A stretch of 64,000 bases of DNA, taken from Hypomyces perniciosus (taxonomy: Eukaryota > Ascomycota > Sordariomycetes > Hypocreales > Hypocreaceae). Under the pieces are notes generated by a model. The model was not told where the DNA came from, ran no database searches, and saw only the letters and a list, made by a program, of their open reading frames with translations. The stretch lies in the NCBI GenBank assembly GCA_008477525.1, contig SPDT01000013.1, positions 419,501-483,500 of the forward strand, given 5' to 3'. A program made the translations under genes and the position numbers. Positions 10,096-22,069 of the stretch are shown piece by piece (the stretch's first letter is position 1; each line of letters opens with the position of its first letter).

Positions 10096-12652
10096 GGCTG
10101 TGGTTGTTGTAATGAGAGAAGGATTGGTTATTAACGGTATTAGTTGGAAAAGGAGGCCAGCTCCAATAATGCTATGCAATGCACAAGCAGCTAGACTTGC
10201 TGCTTTGTGATGATGATGACGATGACGTTGATAAGAAAGTCGTATAACACGTTGAGTGAGTGGCTGGTGTGTATGTTGATAGTATAAGCTGTGAAATGAT
10301 CAAGATCTTGGGTCACGCAAACGGGTCCGTTCTAAACGAGAACCAAAAATAGGAAATCAAAGAGAGATTGTAAATAAAGTGAAAGGATGAGTTCAACTCC
10401 AAAAAGAGAATCAAGCAGAGCCAAAGGAGAACGAAAAGGGATGGATACGGAGACAAGTCGACAAGGAATCAGAATGAGGATGATTGGAAACGAAGGGACG
10501 ACGCCGTCTTCTTATCCTCGACTGGCCTCGAGGGTCTGATTTACAGGCCTCTGGGGCGTGTGGACTTGGATTACGGACAGTGGAGGTTGAAAGTGCGCGG
10601 CTCGTGGATCACCGGGCGGCGGCTTAGTCCAGAGCCAGGCCTATCCTGGCCATACTGGCGACTTGTGTGGCCAGATTAGCGGCGGCCACGATGAGCGAAC
10701 GATCTGAAACGCGACCCGAGGGCACGAAAAAGAACGACGTGTTGAAGGTCTCGAGCCCGAAAAGGTGAATGGCGCGATGGTACTGGCTCTGGCCTATGCA
10801 GGCTGCGGGTAGTGCCAGCAAGGGAAAAACGAAAAACCCTTGCTGCATATGCCGGCATAATAGTGCTTGATGATGTCGTGGCAGAGGTTGAAAGTGGAAA
10901 AGGTCTCAGAGTCGCATCAGCTGTGGGGTTTCTGGGGTTGTGCGGGTTGCTGCAGGCGCCGGCCCTCTGAGTGGCCAGCACCTTCCCAGGAGCCCATGAC
11001 TCATTTTTTAGCTGCGTCTGTCTAGACTCTTTCGGGCCACTGGTCTCCCGTGCACTGGACGTGTTTGCTGGAAGGTGCTGCTGTTGGTTCGAGCTGTTGG
11101 TTGTTGCCGTGTGTTGGACGCGGGTTCGGTAGATAAGCTTGAAATTCTCCTGTTGACGCGCATCACTTTTCAACTTCAACTCTTCTTCAACATCGTCGAC
11201 ACGCATCACCGCGACGTGAATCGACCGCGTCGCCTCGATTCCACCACAGCAACACCAGACCGACTCTTTCTCGTACAGTCCCATCTGCACCTCTGCTGAC
11301 GCCGCTGCTACTGCTACGTACTCGTACATACGCGCCCAGCAAATTCTCCACCGCTGTCCCATCTCGACCGACACAAAGCATCCCGCCACCTTACCTTGCC
11401 TCTACTCTCCGTCCCAGGCAGGTCGCACCGAGCCCAGAACCAGGCCGAATACGGAGTGCCAAAACGGTGTATCTATTTTTATCCCACCTACCGCTACCCG
11501 CGACCGACTTGATACACACAAAGCGCCCAATAAACGCATCGGCTTCAACCTCGGCGCTTAGCAAGGACCCAGCCGCCGGGCGCTTAAACAACCTCTTCAG
11601 CTCACCTCATGCTACCATATAATTAAACAGGTCCCCCCAGCGTCGTACCAAAAAGACCTTGTAATCTTACCACATACATTCAGACCTCGTACAGCGCAGA
11701 AAATCTCGCCTGAAAGAAGAACCCACCACGGCGGCTGCGGAAATTCGTTGATGCTGTCCCTCCAAAGTACTAGTAGTACCACTACTCCGTACCCAGCCGC
11801 ATATTCCTGGCGCGTAAGTTCTGTCTGCCCAATCAGAAGCTCAAATTCCGCAATGTCCTCTGCGCACCTCTGATTCGTCAGCCACGCTACGCGCCCCAGC
11901 CCTCTTGGAAGGTGTTCAAGTGTTCAACACGCTCTATCAATCCGCGTTACGCATCTGGCCAATCGGCTCATTGCACGTCCTATTGAAGAAACGATTGGCT
12001 CAGAGGCTTCTATTGTTTCTTCCCCATCAGGTTTTGCACACCATGAGTCTGGACTTGGAGATTTTCTGCAGGTTTTGTTTCGAAACAATATCTAATCACG
12101 GAGTATTGTACTCCGTGGCCGTTATCAACGGATTTTGCGTAGAATTGTCCCGTTCGAGTGGAGTTCTTGTGTGAATGTTGCAAGCTGACCATGTTCGCCC
12201 TACATCACCAAGCCCGTAGCATATCCATATATCTCACAATCAGCATTATAAGAGTTGAATTAAAGAAAGAAAGATAAAATAAAAAAAGGACATGTCTTTC
12301 GCTGTCGTTCTATCAATTAAAACTCGACTATTGTAATATTTTGCCTCCCCAGCGCTGGGGTTCAAACAATTGGCAAACAGCACACCAATATCCAGCACCT
12401 ATATCCCCATGCAGAAAAGCTAGCCGTCCCATGCAGCCATTAGCTTCTTCCCAGAAACAGGGCCCCTAACCACTCAACTCGACACCATCGCGTCCATTCC
12501 CATACAAATCATAGTAGTAGTAGTATTATTCATACGTGTCTGCTCATCGCCTCGGCAACACGCTGGCCCGTGGATCACAACGGACGCCCCGCCATGGCGT
12601 GAGGCGATATCATGCATTGCCCCCGATCGTGTCGTCCGTTGCCGGAATGTCA
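10096..12652. other. Long non-coding stretch upstream of the 609-aa gene
   Basis: About 2.5 kb without a gene I can support. The left part is probably the promoter and long leader of the minus-strand 609-aa gene. Open frames around 10676-11389 are low-complexity (see rejected). One TACTCCGTA word lies at 11783-11791 and a 21-base inverted repeat at 12098-12118. The right part is the 3' side of the VPS9 gene. Confidence 0.5.
12098..12118. repeat. Perfect inverted repeat, 9-base arms
   Basis: CACGGAGTA and TACTCCGTG flank a three-base TTG spacer. The arms contain the dispersed ACGGAGTA word found between many genes in this window. Confidence 0.7.
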
Positions 12653-15600
12653 TCAACGTCTGTCACTTGCTGTTTCCGATCTGTCGCCGAAGCTGGTGAC
12701 GGGGACCTCCGAAGTGCTCTCGTGTCCAACGTCCCCTGACCTTGACCTTACTATTCTCAATGCCCGCATCATCCCTTCGAGGCGTACCCGCTCTTGCACC
12801 ACCATCCCCCTCGCGTACTCACGGATCGCTCGTCTGCCCATATGCTCATGCAGTTCCTGCCATCCGGCCAACTCGCCCGCCACTGTTTGCTGAGTGTATC
12901 GCAGCTCCCTGGCCAGATACTCCGCTTGCTCTCGGTATTGGCGAGCTCGTTTCTCCTTTTCTTCCTGCATCCGTTGTCTTGTGTCGTCCAACAAGCCCAA
13001 GGGCCATCTTGATGTCCTCCCTACCGAGATGTCGTTTCTATCCGCCTCCCTTTTTGCTGCCGTTATCTGGCCGATGAGGTTTGGCGGTCGGGACAGGGAT
13101 GATAGAAGGGCCTGCACTGTTGACTGCACTGCCAGTAATGTCGTGTGAAGTACTGCCTGTGGGTTGATTTGCGTCGGCATCATGGCTCTAACAAACGCCT
13201 CCATGCCTAGTACATGTTGCGGTGGTAGATACAGGAGAGCTGATACGGATCGATGGAGCAATCCTGCTGCGTCGTAGAAGTCTGGTTTTAGCCATCGTCA
13301 GTCTCTCAATCCAACGTCGTTTTCTGGTGCTGTTTTACTCACCTGCTGCGGCTTGCCCAACGCCGTTGGCTCGCCTTGTTACGCTCTTAGTTGAGTAGCT
13401 GACGCTCCTCACCATCTCTCGCGCATGATTCACAAACTGCTCCACGTCACGCACGTGTTCCACCGGCTCATACTCTTCCCTAATCTTGTCTGCTCTTGCC
13501 TCAACCTTGAGTTTCGTCCGCTGCTCCATAGCCTCCAGCTGCAGTTCTGGTACCAGGAAAAACTCCCACAGCATCTCATGTGTCGAGAGGGTCGTATGAC
13601 TCAGCATGGTCCTCAAGAACCAGTCCGTTCGTGCTTGGATATCTCTCAACACCGCTCGAGATGGCTTGGAGGGCAGCTGAAATGCCCACCGAGTATCTGA
13701 TATGGAGGGAATCCATGACGCCGGATTCTCCTCGGCCAGGAGGTGCGCCAGCTGCTCAAAGTCGGTGAGCGATCGCCGGCTGGTTGTCACCGTGTAGCTA
13801 TCGTGGTCCGTCGGCGCCGCAGACTTGAGAACCAGTCGTATCGTTCCATCCTCCACAAAAAAGGCTCTGACGACTCCTGTGATACGTCCATCGCGACCAG
13901 GTGGCAAACTAAACAGACCGAGATCGTCAATCTTATTCCTCACGTCGTCGTCCTTGGCTAGCTCGACCGCCGCGAGCCCCCGAAGCTCCTTCGCCCCAAT
14001 ATCAACCCGAGGGTCTGCAAAAAGCGCCCTGACCATGTCATACCTGCCATATTTACTGGCTACCATCAGCGCGGTGAACTTCCTGTCATTTGTGGCATTG
14101 ACGTCTAGGTCGCAGGAGTGCAGGATTCTCAATGCTAGCCTGGAGTCGTTAATGATGTGCAACAGCGTGTTGCCTTTACCATCAATGTGCTCGTCGATGT
14201 GCAACGGCTGCCCATCGCCTTGAGCGTTGCGGGCAGCCTGCAAGCCGGCCTCAACCATATCGTAATAGTCACCGTGGTCGTATGACCGACACAAGGCAAA
14301 GAGCGGCGTCTGTCCATTTTTGTCGCGCTGGCGCCAGGGTATAAGGTGACCAATCCTGGCGATGAGAAATGGCGCATTAAACAGGTAATGGCCTATGCTG
14401 CGGCCCCAGATGTCTTGCTCTGAAAGATATTGCGTGAACTGGTCTCGGGTTGCCATTGAGCTTACATGGTCGAAAAGCATGTCGATAAGCTCTGTGTGGC
14501 CCAGCTGGACTGCTGCACTTAAAAGCGACGTATCCTCGTTGTTCATGTCATTCAAGATGGCTTCCGGAGGATAGTATCCTGATAATGTTAACAAATACTG
14601 TAATGGCTCTGTTTGTCCACTCTGGACCGCCATCATGAGTAATGATTCTCCGAAGGAGTTGCTAGTCTGGGCAAGCCGCTCCACGGATATATCCCCTTCA
14701 AGGGCGCTGCCAATGGTGCCAATGCTCGCTGTCCGCGAATGGAAAGATATTTCAGAAACGCTTGACAAGCTCCGCGTGTCCATCGCAACCCTCTTTATCT
14801 TTCTGACTGGTAGGTCGGGAATCTCATCTGCAACGTTACCATTGGTCGCCTGGAAAGGGAAAACATGGCTTAACCCTGTGCCGTGGGAAAATCCATCAGA
14901 GACGGTCAACTCCAGTGATGTTATATTCGATCCGTTTGGCAAGCCCCATGATAAAGAAGCTCGCCGGCTAGACCTGGGCGATTCACAGATGTCTATGTTC
15001 TCGTCCTCATCGTCATCTTCGTCTTCATCATCGTCTGCGTTGGGATTCGGTTCCATGATCTTCTTCAGCTCCTTCATATCCGCCTTTTTAGTTGCTTCCC
15101 ACAATGCCTTATTTCTTCTACTAGCGCGGCGCAAACCCGACGAGTCTGTGACAAGGTATGCGAGCACAGCTTCAAATGTACTCAAAGCATACCCCATCTC
15201 TCCACTATCTACATCTTCGACAAAGATGAAGTTTCGGATATAGGCAAGTCGGGCTTGTAGGTTTCGCACCTGAGCTCGAATCACCACATACAATAGCAGC
15301 GAGACCAGAGTGTCGGCATTGACTGTCATAATGGCTTTCTCAGAAGAAGACTCAGATGCACCATTACCATTCGGTGGCTTGGATGTGTCTGTGAGCTGAG
15401 ACACGGTCTTCATAGTCGATAATAAAAGGTCTAGCATTTCCTGAGGACTCATGGCGTTGCAAACTTTTCTGAACTCTTCTATGGCAGGGCCGAGCTGAAT
15501 AATGAGATCATGTTTGGCCTTCAGACCTCCGTCGATTGCGATCCCCAGCTGCGATATGTCAATGAATTCCATCTGCCGGATTTTGGCTTCAAGCTCAAGA

Positions 15601-16700
15601 TCTTCGGGTCGCTTGATAGCACTGAGCTTCGCAAAAAAAGCAAGTGATGGACATTCTCTGCGACATAACGCTCAATTAGCTTCTCTACCAACGGGCCAGT
15701 CAAGTCCGTGGTAGCGCCTAGAAGCGAGAGCTGTTGCTTATCAACCCCTTGAAATATGTCAATCGCCGCAGTGACAGCACTCTCGAGTGAGGCTCGCATT
15801 ATGTCCTCATCATCCTCGGCAAAGAAGTCTTCCGCAACGGGCAAGCCATTAGAGTGCATCTTCCCCATGCTTGCGGTTAGACTATCGGTCCGAGCTCTCC
15901 GCGCCGCAGCCACAATCGGGCCATCTGGTTCGGGATCCGGTATGAATGAAGCGGATGGAGGAGGTGGTAGTGGTTTCTGTAACACGGCCGTGAACTCAAG
16001 AAAAAGCTTCTCTAAGCCAGGTTGCATCTGTCGAGCGATCATGGGGAAATGGTTGAGCAAGTCGTGGAAACTCTTGATGTCTTTCTTGCGCGGCAGCGCA
16101 TTATCAGCCGAGTCGCCGTTGGACGGCTTTTGTTCCGCAGCTTTCTGGTTCCTGACGCCTTCGATGAGTATTGCCGGCTCGATCTTAATCTCTTCCCATG
16201 TCCCCACCAGCGGCCTTGAAATAAAGTATATAAGCCATTGTCGGGGCTCGAACACATCAGGGTACCAAGTGGTGTCGTTGAGTATCTGCGCCTGCGCAAG
16301 TGTCTTGAATCCTAGATGAAAAGAGGTCAGTATTGGATACAGCGGAATCTCGGCTCCTCCTAGTCACACCTTTGTTGCTATAGATGAACGAGTCCTTAAC
16401 AATGACGCTCCTCCCATTCACAGTTGAGAATTGCCTCGCCTTGCCCCTCACCTCCCGCAGACTCTGCACGCTGTCCTTGGCTCCTCCAGAGCCGTCCGGA
16501 CCGGGGATCCGCAGGACATGGCTGCCCAGGAACTCCTCAGAGGCAAGGACCTCGTGAGTTGGGGCGCCGCTGTCGGCCTCGCGGTGGGTGAGGAGCACAT
16601 CCGTCAACGGCACAAGGAGAATATGATGATGCACAGGAGTGCACTGTGCGACGACCGAGCTCTTGAAGAAGGCAGACAGGAAAGGGTTTAGAGGTTGCAT
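12653..16700 (-). CDS. Vrl1/VARP-like Rab GEF: VPS9, ankyrin, PX; frameshifted
   Basis: Minus-strand gene with exons 16700-16370, 16311-13343 and 13281-12653 (introns GTGTGA..TAG and GTGAGT..CAG). The parts total 3929 bases, one short of a whole number of codons. The frame breaks in a run of seven T (coding strand) at 15639-15633. One more T would give 1309 aa and a smooth protein there (VHHLLFF then AKLSAIKRPEDLE). Order: N-terminal region (1-200), VPS9 GEF domain (about 300-480, with DISQLGIAIDGG), acidic linker, ankyrin repeats (about 660-910, with LLSAAVQLGHTELIDMLF), PX-like domain (about 925-1050), and a helical C-terminus like a BAR coil. This matches yeast Vrl1, an endosomal PX-BAR protein with a VPS9 domain. 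The break may be a sequencing error or a real mutation. Confidence 0.88.
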
Positions 16701-17698
16701 TCATTCGACTTGTTGCGCGGTCGTCGTCGAGCTTTGTCGATCTCCTGACGGGAGGTGGGGGGCTGCAGCTGAGCTCGAGAGAATGACGACGAAATGATGG
16801 CCGGCTAGCGAGAGACATGTGATTCGAACAAGAAATGACTGCGCGGGTTCGATGGGGTTCGCTTTAATAAGATGTTATCATGACGCTGGTTGGCGATGTA
16901 GAGAAGTGATACAATCAGGTTTGCGCTGAGAATGCAGATGCAGAAATACAGATAAGGGTTAATATGGAATGAACTGTCTTAATGGAGGTACGGAGTACCT
17001 ACGAAGTACATTGACCTCATCCCACGCGTCCCGAAGCTCAACCTTGTCCAGTCTGGTGGCGTTTGTACCTGGGCCTCTGCGCTAAGATGCGGGAGTGCAG
17101 GGGCCCCTAAAATTTGTCCGAAACATGGAAGATTAATGATCCGGACTTTTACTTGCTCACATAAATCGCTACCCTAGACTTGAATGCCTCCTTTATAGGG
17201 AGAAGTTGACATTGACATTCACGGACTCTCCCGTAACCTAAGACGAAGTGGAATGCGAAAGCATTTTGCTACATACCTTAATCAAAATCTAAACCAATAG
17301 CATCAAGATTTAAGACTAAACTATAGAAAAAGAGATAGGAAGGAATAGTGGGAGAAGTATAAGTGGGAACTCATGTCTTTACTAAAAACCTCTTCCAATC
17401 TCTCAAGACATGAGCAAATGCCAACCAAAGCCGCACAAGTGTATATAGTTCACCAACCATGCCCCAGTTCCCAGACAAGAAACTAGGATACTCGGTAGGG
17501 ATACTATTTTCTCAAACTCATAATTTATGTCCCATCATGCCGCCCTAGACCCCTTGGACCAGGTCCCGGACTCTCTAGCAGCATGCGACTGATTTGAGGA
17601 AACGGGCTTTCATCACTCATGTGAGCTCGTGGAAAAGGGACAAAGTAGTTGAAATCGCTTCTAAGCATTATGATTGATGATATATATGCAGGGTACGT
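16701..17698. other. Intergenic, promoter of the VPS9 gene and 3' side of the permease
   Basis: No gene seen. It carries TACGGAGTA (16989-16997) and TACGAAGTA (17000-17008) side by side. The rest is AT-rich and unremarkable. Confidence 0.55.
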
Positions 17699-19408
17699 TC
17701 AAAGCGAAGCCCAGATCCTTCTCCAAAAAGGAACCTTCTTCCCCCGCGCCAAGTACCCATCATCTAGCACCTCATTACCCTTGTCTAGATCTGTTCTCCT
17801 GCCACTGTCCAAATCAATATCCCAGCTCCTCAGGAACCTGTCTTTCCCTCCCCAATAGAGCTTGGAAGCGAAATAAATAACGGGAAACAGCACAAGAAGG
17901 ATATACGCATCGACGAAGTCACCCGCCGTAAACGGAGAGAGAGTCGTCCAGCCCTGGACGAGGGCCAGGAAACCATTGGCGAAGAGGCCGAAGTAAGCGC
18001 TGTAAGGATAAAACATACTCTTGAAAGGTAACTCGTCCAGGCTTCGCTGTTGGGCGGTCCAGCCACGGCGGAAGCGGATGTGGATGAAGCTGATGCTTCC
18101 CCAGACAAGGAATGTACTCACACCAGCCAGGTTGATGATGTAGCCGTATGCCTTTGCTGCACCGGTTGAGACGTTCATCATGGAAATAGAACCGACGGCA
18201 TTGGTGAGGACAATGGCCCAGACTGGAACACCGTGCGAGTTGACCCAGCCGAGGACCTTGGGAGCCTTGCCAGATTGTGCCATGTATAGAATGGTGCGGG
18301 AGCCGATGTAGATTGATGAGTTAATGGCTGACAGACAAGTAATGAAGATGAAGGCGTTGATCAGGTGAACACCTCCAGCCCATCCAGCGTTTTGGATGGC
18401 GATTGTCATAGGGCTCTTAAGAGCCCTTGCGCCACCATTGATAAGCCCGTCTGCATTTGCCGGACAAGTGAGGCCAAAGAAAAAGGCAGAACCCATGTAA
18501 ACAAAGATGATGCGCAAAAAGACCTGGCGGATAGCCTGCGGCACAGCGGTGCCGGGATTCCTCGTCTCAGTGGCAGCGACGGCGACGGACTCAACTCCAG
18601 CATAGAAAGTCGAGCAGAAGACGAAAACAACAGCAACGCCGCGGAACCCATTCCCGTTAAAAGCACCGGGATCGCGCCAGTATCGAAACCCAAGGGGTTC
18701 ACTCTGGCCAATCAACCCACCAGAGGCGTAGACGATGGAGAAGATGAAATAAGCCGCCAGACCTAGGACCTTGACGAGGGCTAGCCAGTACTCCAATTCA
18801 CCAAAGGCCTGAACTCCAAGAAGCTGAAACGCGAGGAAAACAGCCCACAAGATGAGGAAGAAGCCCCATACAGGGACTTGGGGGGCCCAGTAGTTGAGGA
18901 TGCTGGAGATGACGTTGTACTCGCTGGCAAGGACGGTGGCCCAGATGATGAAGTAGTTCCAACCGACAGCAACGGAGAAGGATTTGTCGACCATGCGCTC
19001 GGCTAGAGAGATGAATGCGCCTCCTCCGGGGTACAGAGTTGTGATTTCACCAAGTGACTGCATGATGGAGAAGGCGATTATACCTGAGTGTCGCTAGTTA
19101 GTGAAGCTCACCGAGACAATAGTATATGGAGACCACATACCGATGACACCAAAACCAATGATCAAGGACGCCGGTCCACCACTGTTCAAGGCGCCGCCGG
19201 AGCCAACCAGCAATCCCGGGCCAATAATACCAGCAAGAGCCATCATAGACAGATGGCGGTTCTTGAGGCCACGCCTGACACCCGAGTCCGGATCTATAGC
19301 GCTGCTGTCGCCGCCATCAACGTTCTGCGTGCCGAACCGTTGGCCATAACCCGGACCCTCTTCGGCCGAGCTATCGCCCCGGCGCGTGTCATCGACAAAC
19401 TTGGCCAT
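17699..19408 (-). CDS. Amino-acid permease (APC superfamily, fungal AAT type)
   Basis: Two minus-strand exons, 19408-19141 and 19083-17699, with a 57-base intron (GTATGT..CAG), give 550 aa. The join restores FGVIGIIAFSIMQSLGE. After a hydrophilic N-terminus of about 48 residues come some 12 membrane segments. The first carries the AAT signature MALAGIIGPGLLVGSGGAL. Then EITTLYPGGGAFISLAERMV, and later GVESVAVAATETRNPGTAVP, are conserved in yeast-type permeases. It imports amino acids at the plasma membrane; the substrate cannot be told from sequence. The C-terminal tail ends in an Arg/Trp-rich segment. Confidence 0.93.
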
Positions 19409-20645
19409 AACTGTCTCGCCGTCCTGTCCTCAGTTGAAACCACAACAATGAAGTGAGACAGAGATCGTGGGGGGGAGGACAGGGAAAGGAAGACAATTTA
19501 AGAGCGAGACAGAGGGGGCAAAATAGAAAAAAAGACAGGCCTCCGAACGGCTAAGCCGAACGGTTGAAAGCCAGCCACGCGATGATGCAAGAACAGAGAT
19601 TGCACGATGTCTCTCGACTCTTTCACCCGGAATCCAACAACCCTCGCGCGCGCACTAACGTTCCTGGGCACAGCGCGGACCCGGATCCGAACAAGTCGAA
19701 GTTGTTGGACCCTTGGCACATTTATTGAAGCGATCACGTCACATCACGTTTCGCCTCCACTTGGGAGTGATCGACCTTTTGAGTGTAACCTCGAAACGCG
19801 CTGTCTGGTCTTGGGTTCCGGCTGAATGGTTCCCGTTGAGCTTATATTTTTCTTTCGTTTCTTAAGCTGGTATTCCACTGGTCAGACGCTGTCCCTCTGT
19901 ATTCAACTTCCATGGCGAGTATACATCTGTTTGAAAGTGAAAGGCGTCGAATGTCAACCTGATATTGAGTTAGAAGTGGCGCCGATCACGACATCGTGAT
20001 AGTGCCGAGAGTGGAGACTCAAAAGCACGACGGTATTAGCGCGCCATTCCCGGGTGTCACTGAATCGTTCAACGGCCCCGTTTCTCGAAATCTAGACTCT
20101 GATTGTTAGAAGAGGACGCCCTGTTTGTCTGTTGATAGTTGGTCTGAGCTGCTCACTGCTGTTCCTCAGATGGGGGTTGAATACCTACCTATACTGCATC
20201 TTAAGCGTTGGTGATGACGGAATTCAAGGGGCACTCAAACCTCGACCTCTCTGTTTCCATTAGTCCTAGTGTTTCTCGTGTTCTATACGGACTACATTTA
20301 CTAACTTAGCGGGTAGTGCTATTTATTCTCACCTCTGTCAGTACTCGTATGCATCTGCACTTCGGCGAACTGGTGCCGGCAGCCCGTGTCCGAGATCCGG
20401 AGAGACACGTTGACGTGGGGCCATGGGATTCACGGGAGCAAGTACTTGGCAAGGCTGTGTGAACCCGATAATATCGACGAGTCCTTGGATGTTGCCTACG
20501 TTGTTTGATTCAGAGCATTGCTCTTACTTCTCACGTGTTCCATAACACATGTGACAACCCGTTATAGGACTAAAACTTGAATTTATTCATTCATTGCCTT
20601 GAGTTCCAAAAACGACTTCATAACCTCGTCATCACGCTGTAAACT
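19409..20645. other. Intergenic between the permease and the PARG-like gene
   Basis: The promoter of the permease takes up the left part. No coding region is supported in the 1.2 kb. Confidence 0.55.
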
Positions 20646-21656
20646 CTACACCTCAACACCACCAAGAGCCTCCTCGAAGACCTCGAAATTCCCTTCATTC
20701 CTCCGATCAAACACCGCAAACCATATCTCCTCCCACCAGCCTCCCCGAAATTCAGCCTCCTGCAGCACCTCCAGCCAACACGCCGCAACCTCCTCCTTCG
20801 GATTCCTAAACGCTCCGCATCCTAACGCTCCAAGAACCAACAGCCCATGGCCCTTATGCGCCGCCATCCGCAGACAAAACCTCATCTTGGTCTTCATGAT
20901 CTCCCGCGACGCTGGGTTCTCATACACCTCCCTCTCCACAACCTTTCCATCCAGCGACGTAGTCCGCACCTTTTTTATCTTCGGTACTCGAAGCGCCGCG
21001 ATGCTAAGAGCGCTCACGACGGGTAGATCCTTAGGTTTCACGTCCAAGATCTTGTGTCCAGATGGTACATCCGAACGAATGATGACAACGTCAGGCGTGT
21101 ACAATCCCTGGCTCATCTTCCACGGGTAATACCGTTTATGCAGCGATAGAGAGAGTGAGCTGCGGTAGCAAAGCGCTTCTTCCTGCGCCATCGCGCCTTT
21201 GAGCCATCCTCCACCGGGGTGCGTATGGCTCGCCATGTTCAGCACCGCGACGCGGCCTGATCCCGGCCCTTTAGAGGATGCCAGCTCAATAGCCGCGTTG
21301 AATGTATCCGCGTTGACAATGCGAATAGCTGTCTTGCCAGAAGGCGTTCGCTTTGGACAGTCGGCGGCCTTGAGAGGCGGAAGTCGATCCGAGTACAACG
21401 CCTCCGATTTGGCGGCCGTGATGTGAGGTAATTCCTGGAGAATATCTGGGAGAACGGTCCTCGTCTCCGTGGCCGCCGCGGCTAATTCCTCCCTTTGCCG
21501 GGAGTTCACCCGTGCTCTGTCCATCAAGCTGGCTGGGTTTCTGTAGCTCTTGTTGACCGACGAGGATGTCTGCAAGGAGGAGTTTCTGTGTGACGATTTG
21601 TTTGACAGCCATGTATCAAGTGTTCCCTGGCCCGAACGAGACATTTTGGCTGACAC
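20646..21656 (-). CDS. Microbial-type PARG domain protein (DUF2263)
   Basis: Single exon, 336 aa. An in-frame ATG four codons later (21644) is an alternative start. The macro-type fold runs from about 60 to 330. VAVLNMASHTHPGGGWLKGA is the ADP-ribose binding loop, followed by AQEEALCYRSSL, whose two glutamates match the catalytic pair of this family. GLLVLGALGCGAFRNPKEEV is the second phosphate-binding loop. Such proteins remove poly- or mono-ADP-ribose, so the gene probably acts in ADP-ribose turnover. The N-terminal 45 residues are Ser-rich; GTLDTWL there resembles a PIP box (Q-x-x-L-x-x-W variant), but this is uncertain. Confidence 0.9.
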   Translation of the reverse strand: MSAKMSRSGQGTLDTWLSNKSSHRNSSLQTSSSVNKSYRNPASLMDRARVNSRQREELAAAATETRTVLPDILQELPHITAAKSEALYSDRLPPLKAADCPKRTPSGKTAIRIVNADTFNAAIELASSKGPGSGRVAVLNMASHTHPGGGWLKGAMAQEEALCYRSSLSLSLHKRYYPWKMSQGLYTPDVVIIRSDVPSGHKILDVKPKDLPVVSALSIAALRVPKIKKVRTTSLDGKVVEREVYENPASREIMKTKMRFCLRMAAHKGHGLLVLGALGCGAFRNPKEEVAACWLEVLQEAEFRGGWWEEIWFAVFDRRNEGNFEVFEEALGGVEV

Positions 21657-22069
21657 CTGGTGATTTTATCCCAGCGATGAACAAAAAAAACGCCCGAATT
21701 GTATGATGTTGGAGTTAGACCGAGTCTTGAGTTCCTAAACTAGGATGCTGTGACTAAGAGGCGTTCACGATCCCTCAGCCTCAAAATAATAGCGTGAACA
21801 ACGATAGGCAGCAACAACAACGGTTGCCTATCAATCGCTAAGTCACGCGCGTCAGTCGCGTATGAATATAATTGCTCACGTCTTGGGCCAATTCATGGTC
21901 CCAATATTTAAAGGCTTGCGAGTGACTTGGTTCTTTAGGTCATTATCATACACACACATAGGCCACATCCCTGCTATACAACTTTTGAACCTGGTATACA
22001 TGGGTATCTTCTCGCTTTACACGTATCATACATATCGTCCAGTATATAGTCGTAGATGCACCCTTCGTC
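21657..22069. other. Intergenic between the PARG-like gene and BCS1
   Basis: 413 bases with the promoter of the PARG-like gene and the 3' side of BCS1. Nothing else is seen. Confidence 0.6.

Noticed and set aside
10676..11389. 237-codon open frame on the minus strand
   Set aside because: The text is low-complexity and rich in Ser, Arg and Thr with no domain or consistent codon bias. It more likely lies in the leader or promoter of the 609-aa gene.
11905..12174. 89-codon open frame
   Set aside because: Overlaps the inverted repeat at 12098 and shows no domain; probably chance.
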